A program made the translations under genes and the position numbers. A stretch of 26,082 nt of DNA, from assembly GCA_045532055.1 (NCBI GenBank), contig JAZSFF010000056.1:1-26082 (forward strand). Direction: 5' to 3'. Positions 21,549 to 26,082 of this stretch are shown in pieces; position 1 is the stretch's first letter, and each line of letters opens with the position of its first letter. This DNA comes from SIG440 sp045532055 (GTDB lineage Bacteria > Bacillota > Clostridia > Monoglobales > Monoglobaceae). Under the pieces are notes generated by a model. It worked only from the letters and a program-made list of their open reading frames with translations. It was not told the origin of the DNA and did not search any database.

Positions 21549-24500
21549 TTGGCAGGAATACTTGACGTATTTGACAAAGTGACCGTTATGGAGGACTTTG
21601 CCCGTGTTCTTGACAAAACAGAGATTTTAAGTTCAAAAATAGAGCTTAAAAACAGCACTGTTAAAATGGAAATTTGCTCACCTGAGCTTATTTCACAGCT
21701 GGAGCTGGATGCTTTTGCGGAACAGGTCAAGGCGTGTTATAGTCTTAATGGTCTTGAGATAAAAACTAAATATAAAAATGTTGAATTTTCTGATGCCTAC
21801 TACAGAAATCTCCTCTATTCGCTTTTTAAAAAGAGTAGCATGTGCAAGGCTTTTCTTGTTGGGAGTGTGGGCCAACTTGACGGGGATGTTTTAAGAATTA
21901 AAAATGTCAAGTGTGGCAAGGAAATCCTCAAAAAGAATAACTGTGCCAAGATTTTGGGCGAGATAATCAGTTTTGAGCTGGACAGACGGATTTCGGTTGA
22001 GATAATGGCTGAAGAACTGGACGTTGACGCGTACATGACCGAAAAAGAAGAGCGTCAGGCGGAACTTGACAAAAAATTTGCGGCACCTGTGCACATAAAG
22101 AAAGAAGTTGAGCCTGAGACCAAAGAGGAATACACTGTTTCTGTGGGAACGGTATACGGGAAAGGAATAACAGAAAATATTATACCCATGTCAGAGCTTC
22201 GTGCGGGCATGGGCATTTGTGCTGTCCGCGGTGAAGTAATCGATGTGGATGTGCGTGAAATAAACAAAAACGGCAAGCTGATGTATATTGCCGTTAACTT
22301 TGATATTGGTGATGACAACTGGGCAATAACTTGTGAGATATTCGGCAAGGCGGAGAACATCAAAAAGGTTGTCCCTGCCATAAAGACAGGTAATATTCTT
22401 TCTGTCCGTGGCAGTTATGAAATGGACGAGAGGGTACATTGCGAAAAGATGAAGGTTTTGTCGGTGGAACTCCACAACAAGCCCGGTGTTCGCATGGACG
22501 TGGCAGAAAAGAAGAGGGTTGAACTGCATCTGCACACAAAAATGAGTGCGAAGGATGCCATAACCTCGGCATCTGAACTTATTGAAAGGGCTGCGGCATG
22601 GGGACACACTGCCATTGCAATCACCGACCACGGTGTTGCGCAGGCTTTCCCGGAGGCCTTTGGAACAGCTAAAAAGCTGAAGAAAAAAGAAACGCCAATA
22701 AAGGTTCTGTACGGAACAGAGGGGTATTTTGTCAACGATTTGCCCCTTGACGTAAACAGCATACCCAGAAGTTATGTAGATAATGATTATGTAATTTTTG
22801 ATATAGAAACAACAGGGCTTTCTCCTGAAACTGAGATGATAACTGAAATTGGTGCGGTGAAGATGGTTGGGGGCAGAGTGGTGGACAGATTTTCACAGCT
22901 TATCGACCCCAAGCGGCCAATCCCCCAAAACATTGTGGAACTTACGGGGATTACTGACGAAATGGTGGCAGGAAAGCCTGAAATAAATGAAGTTTTGCCA
23001 GAGTTTTTAAATTTCTGTGGCAAGGATACCATCATTGTTGCTCACAATGCTAAATTTGATATGAGTTTTATCAGAACATGGGCAAAAAAGTTAGGTTATG
23101 AGGTGACCAACAAGGTTGAGGACACCCTCGAACTTTCAAGAGAGCTGTTCCCTGACCAGAAATCCCACAAGCTGAATATTGTGGCGGCACGCCTTGGGGT
23201 GAGCCTTGAAAATCATCACCGTGCAGTTGATGACGCAGAGGCGGCGGCAGGGATTTTTGCAAAGCTGATGGAGATAAAAGAGGAGAGGGCAAAGACTCTG
23301 GGCAAAGAGTATACCATTGATACCAACCCCGAACTCCTGAAAAATCCATACCGGCATATTGTGATTCTTGCAAAGAACAAGACAGGACTTAAGAATATGT
23401 ACAAACTGATTTCAAAGTCCAATCTTGATTATTTTTACAAAAGACCCAGGATACCAAAGAGCGTTCTTTCAAAATTCCGCGAGGGCTTGATTATCGGAAG
23501 TGCTTGTGAGCAGGGCGAGTTGTTTGTGGCGATTAAAGAAAACAGACCTATGGAAGAAATTGAGGAAATCGCATCATTCTATGATTATTTTGAAATCCAG
23601 CCCCTTGGCAACAATGAATTCATGGTGCGAAACGGAGAAGTCAAAGACCGTGAGGAATTGAAAGACTTGAACCGACGGATTGTTGAACTGGGCGAAAAAA
23701 TGGGCAAGCCGGTTGTGGCAACCTGTGACGTACACTTTATGGACCCTCAGGACGAGCTTTACCGCAGAGTTCTGCAGGGGGCACAGGGGTACAACGATGC
23801 GGATATGCAAGCGCCACTTTATTTCAGGACAACGGACGAAATGCTGGAGGAATTCAGATATTTAGGAAAAGACAAGGCATATGAGGTGGTTGTAACCAAC
23901 ACCAACCTTGTTGCTGATATGATTGAGGACATTGAGCCTTTGCGTGACGGCTCCTACCCACCTTCAATCGAAAATTGTGAAGAGGACCTTAAAAACATGT
24001 GTGAGAAGTTTGCACATGAGGTTTATGGCGAGGAACTGCCTGAGATTGTTCAAAAGAGAATGGACAGGGAGCTTGGCTGTATTTTGGGTTATGGCTATGC
24101 GGTGATGTATATGATTGCCCACAAACTGGTTAAAAAGTCCAATGAGGCAGGGTATCTGGTTGGCTCCCGAGGTTCTGTCGGCTCCAGTTTTGCGGCGTAT
24201 CTTGCGGGCATCACCGAGGTTAATGCTTTGGCACCCCACTACATCTGCCCAAATTGTAAGCACAGTGAGTTTTTCACCAAGGGTGAATATAATATAGGTA
24301 TAGATATGCCGGATGCGGACTGCCCTAAATGTGGCACAAGACTGAAGAAAGACGGGTTCAATATTCCGTTTGAGACCTTCCTTGGATTTAAGGGGGACAA
24401 GGTTCCTGATATCGACCTTAACTTCTCCGGTGAATATCAGGCAACAGCCCACAAATATGTTGAGGAACTGTTTGGCGAGGGATATGTTTTCAAGGCGGGT

Positions 24501-25850
24501 ACAATCGGCACCATTGCGGACAAAACGGCTATTGGTTTTTATGGCAAGAAGTATTATGAAAACAAGGGTATAAAACCTACTCAGGCAGAGCTTAAAAGGG
24601 TTTCCAGAGGCCTTGAGGGGGTAAAGAATACCACGGGTCAACACCCTGGTGGCATCATTGTTTGTCCTAAGACTATGGACATACACGATTTCTGCCCTGT
24701 TCAGCACCCTGCTGACAAAAAGGATTCGGGGATTATAACCACCCACTTTGACTTCCATTCAATCCATGACAATCTTTTGAAACTGGATATACTGGGGCAT
24801 GATGACCCGTCTACCATAAGGATGCTTGAAAACCTGACGGGGCTTGATGCGACAAAGATTCCCCTTGATGACCCCGACACAATGAAGATTTTTTCAAGCA
24901 CAGAAACTATAGGCGTTACGCCGGAGCAGATAAAGAGCAAGGTTGGCACATTTGGCGTGCCGGAGTTTGGCACATCATTCACCCGACAGATGCTCCTTGA
25001 CACCCTGCCCACCACTTTTTATGAGTTGGTGCTTATTGCGGGACTTTCCCACGGTACAGACGTTTGGCTGGGGAATGCTCAGGAGCTTATTAAATCAGGA
25101 ATAGCCACACTTTCGGAGGTTATCGGCGTTCGTGATGATATTATGACCTACCTTATGAACAAGGGCGTAGAGCCGGGGTTGGCGTTTAAGATAATGGAGT
25201 TTGTCCGCAAGGGCCGTGCGGCAAAAGAGGGTATGCCCGAGGAATATGAAACACCAATGAGGGAGAACAATGTCCCTGACTGGTACATAGATTCCTGCAA
25301 AAAGATTAAGTATATGTTCCCCAAGGCTCATGCGGCGGCATACGTAATGATGGCGTTTCGTGTGGCGTACTTCAAGGTGCATCATCCGTTGGAGTTTTAT
25401 ATTGCCTACTATACTGTCCGTGCGGATTTGTTTGATGCAAAGATTATGGCACAGGGTGATGAGAGACTGGTTGCAGAGATGAAAAACCTTGAACAGCGTC
25501 AAAACGAGTGGTCGGCGACGGAAAAGTCGGTCTATACCATTTGTGAGATTGTTCACGAGATGTACCAGCGAGGCTTTGAGTTTTTGCCTGTTGACCTTTA
25601 TGAGTCGGATGCATTCAAATTCCAGAGGGTTGACGGCAAAATAAGACTGCCCATAAACGCTTTTCAGGGTGTTGGAAATGCGGCGGCACAGAACATTGTT
25701 GACGCCAGGGCAGACGGCGAGTTTATGTCCATTGAGGATTTGAAACAGAGGGCAAAACTGACAAAAACAGTAATCGAAACATTGGGCGAAAATGGTTGTC
25801 TGAAAGGACTTTCCGAGACCAGCCAGATTTCGCTGTTTGATGAATTTTAA
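21549..25850 (+). CDS. polC: DNA polymerase III alpha subunit, PolC type
   Basis: Main replicative polymerase of Firmicutes, with built-in proofreading. The 1433-residue length matches Bacillus PolC. In order: an N-terminal tau-interaction-like region (1-200), an OB fold (about 217-310), a PHP domain starting RVELHLHTKMSAKDA (about 321), a DEDDh exonuclease inserted in the PHP domain (VIFDIETTGL near 418, later HHRAVDDAEA), zinc-ligand pairs CPNC and CPKC (about 900-928), and the palm catalytic motif PDIDLNFSGE (about 952). GTIGTIADKTAIG and TTGQHPGGI of the active site follow. The start is taken as the TTG at 21549 behind GAAGGGA. An ATG at 21588 is a weaker alternative. It is translated just after ispG and followed by tex. 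Confidence 0.96.
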   Translation: MAGILDVFDKVTVMEDFARVLDKTEILSSKIELKNSTVKMEICSPELISQLELDAFAEQVKACYSLNGLEIKTKYKNVEFSDAYYRNLLYSLFKKSSMCKAFLVGSVGQLDGDVLRIKNVKCGKEILKKNNCAKILGEIISFELDRRISVEIMAEELDVDAYMTEKEERQAELDKKFAAPVHIKKEVEPETKEEYTVSVGTVYGKGITENIIPMSELRAGMGICAVRGEVIDVDVREINKNGKLMYIAVNFDIGDDNWAITCEIFGKAENIKKVVPAIKTGNILSVRGSYEMDERVHCEKMKVLSVELHNKPGVRMDVAEKKRVELHLHTKMSAKDAITSASELIERAAAWGHTAIAITDHGVAQAFPEAFGTAKKLKKKETPIKVLYGTEGYFVNDLPLDVNSIPRSYVDNDYVIFDIETTGLSPETEMITEIGAVKMVGGRVVDRFSQLIDPKRPIPQNIVELTGITDEMVAGKPEINEVLPEFLNFCGKDTIIVAHNAKFDMSFIRTWAKKLGYEVTNKVEDTLELSRELFPDQKSHKLNIVAARLGVSLENHHRAVDDAEAAAGIFAKLMEIKEERAKTLGKEYTIDTNPELLKNPYRHIVILAKNKTGLKNMYKLISKSNLDYFYKRPRIPKSVLSKFREGLIIGSACEQGELFVAIKENRPMEEIEEIASFYDYFEIQPLGNNEFMVRNGEVKDREELKDLNRRIVELGEKMGKPVVATCDVHFMDPQDELYRRVLQGAQGYNDADMQAPLYFRTTDEMLEEFRYLGKDKAYEVVVTNTNLVADMIEDIEPLRDGSYPPSIENCEEDLKNMCEKFAHEVYGEELPEIVQKRMDRELGCILGYGYAVMYMIAHKLVKKSNEAGYLVGSRGSVGSSFAAYLAGITEVNALAPHYICPNCKHSEFFTKGEYNIGIDMPDADCPKCGTRLKKDGFNIPFETFLGFKGDKVPDIDLNFSGEYQATAHKYVEELFGEGYVFKAGTIGTIADKTAIGFYGKKYYENKGIKPTQAELKRVSRGLEGVKNTTGQHPGGIIVCPKTMDIHDFCPVQHPADKKDSGIITTHFDFHSIHDNLLKLDILGHDDPSTIRMLENLTGLDATKIPLDDPDTMKIFSSTETIGVTPEQIKSKVGTFGVPEFGTSFTRQMLLDTLPTTFYELVLIAGLSHGTDVWLGNAQELIKSGIATLSEVIGVRDDIMTYLMNKGVEPGLAFKIMEFVRKGRAAKEGMPEEYETPMRENNVPDWYIDSCKKIKYMFPKAHAAAYVMMAFRVAYFKVHHPLEFYIAYYTVRADLFDAKIMAQGDERLVAEMKNLEQRQNEWSATEKSVYTICEIVHEMYQRGFEFLPVDLYESDAFKFQRVDGKIRLPINAFQGVGNAAAQNIVDARADGEFMSIEDLKQRAKLTKTVIETLGENGCLKGLSETSQISLFDEF

Positions 25851-25879
25851 AATTAATAACAGAAACGGAGACACAAAAG

Positions 25880-26082
25880 ATGACTATTGCCGAAAGAATT
25901 GCACAGGAGATGGATCTTAAACAATGGCAGGTGGACAACACCATTGCTCTTCTTGACGAGGGAAACACCATTCCCTTTATATCACGTTACCGCAAGGAGG
26001 CAACGGGTGAACTCAATGACGAGGTTTTGAGAACCTTTTTTGACCGCCTCACTTATCTTCGAAATATGGAAGAACGCAAGGC
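25880..26082 (+). CDS. tex: Tex-family RNA-binding protein, cut by the window edge
   Basis: Only the first 67 codons are visible. They read MTIAERIAQEMDLKQWQVDN, then IALLDEGNTIPFISRYRKEATGELNDEVLR and FFDRLTYLRNMEERK, the characteristic N-terminal helical region of Tex/YhgF proteins, which bind RNA through a C-terminal S1 domain and affect transcription. The ATG at 25880 follows ACGGAGAC, 29 bases after the polC stop, so it probably belongs to the same transcript. The YqgF, helix-hairpin-helix and S1 domains would lie beyond the right edge. Confidence 0.93.
   Translation, partial: MTIAERIAQEMDLKQWQVDNTIALLDEGNTIPFISRYRKEATGELNDEVLRTFFDRLTYLRNMEERK

Noticed and set aside
20984..21730. 248-residue minus-strand open frame rich in serine
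   Set aside because: It is antisense to ispG and the polC start; serine-rich composition is typical of reverse reading.
23964..24758. 264-residue minus-strand open frame
   Set aside because: It is antisense to the PolC catalytic region, which is strongly conserved on the other strand.
1..26082. CRISPR array, insertion sequence, tRNA or rRNA genes
   Set aside because: I saw no spaced repeats, transposase motifs or terminal inverted repeats, and no tRNA-like folds apart from the tmRNA ends.

Overview
The window looks like a low-to-moderate G+C Firmicute of the class Clostridia. The signs are a PolC-type replicative polymerase with PHP and exonuclease domains, a GTG-started remB between recF and gyrB, clostridial-type ThyA and GyrB, an MntP pump, an IspG (MEP) isoprenoid pathway, consensus sigma-A promoters and strong GGAG ribosome binding sites. 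The species cannot be named from the sequence.

Layout. (1) 1-718: left-truncated minus-strand gene with a phage Mu gpF-like (MuF / minor head protein) cysteine-histidine signature, directly beyond the 3' end of the tmRNA gene, so possibly the edge of an integrated element. (2) 794-1727: ssrA (tmRNA) and smpB, the trans-translation pair, with a smpB promoter and an ssrA terminator. (3) 1755-9615: minus-strand cluster, in transcription order a Wzt/TagH-like ABC ATPase, two paralogous proteins each carrying two GT2 glycosyltransferase domains, and a WalK-like sensor kinase. No permease or response regulator is present. (4) 9650-15570: minus-strand replication and dTMP operon dnaN-recF-remB-gyrB-thyA-dfrA, with a promoter upstream of dnaN and a terminator after dfrA. 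(5) 15489-16044: AT-rich intergenic stretch with DnaA-box-like 9-mers and a G/C-run hairpin, a candidate oriC although no dnaA adjoins it. (6) 16045-18112: plus-strand ferredoxin, rsmG, mntP and an unidentified membrane protein. (7) 18125-19957: minus-strand phosphoglucomutase, convergent with the membrane protein across a shared terminator. (8) 19964-26082: plus-strand rpiB-ispG-polC-tex (tex truncated by the window edge).

Genes diverge from about 15.5-16.0 kb: everything to the left is on the minus strand and almost everything to the right on the plus strand. This is the pattern expected for leading-strand genes around a replication origin. Sliding clamp, RecF, gyrase, dTMP synthesis and PolC therefore lie within about 15 kb of one another. 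The glycan cluster is the most accessory-looking chromosomal part. Its ATPase, two double-domain glycosyltransferases and kinase probably act together at the cell envelope, but their substrate is unknown.

Several genes have a shorter start than the longest open frame, chosen from ribosome binding sites and overlaps. They are both glycosyltransferases, dfrA, rsmG, the membrane protein, pgm and ispG.
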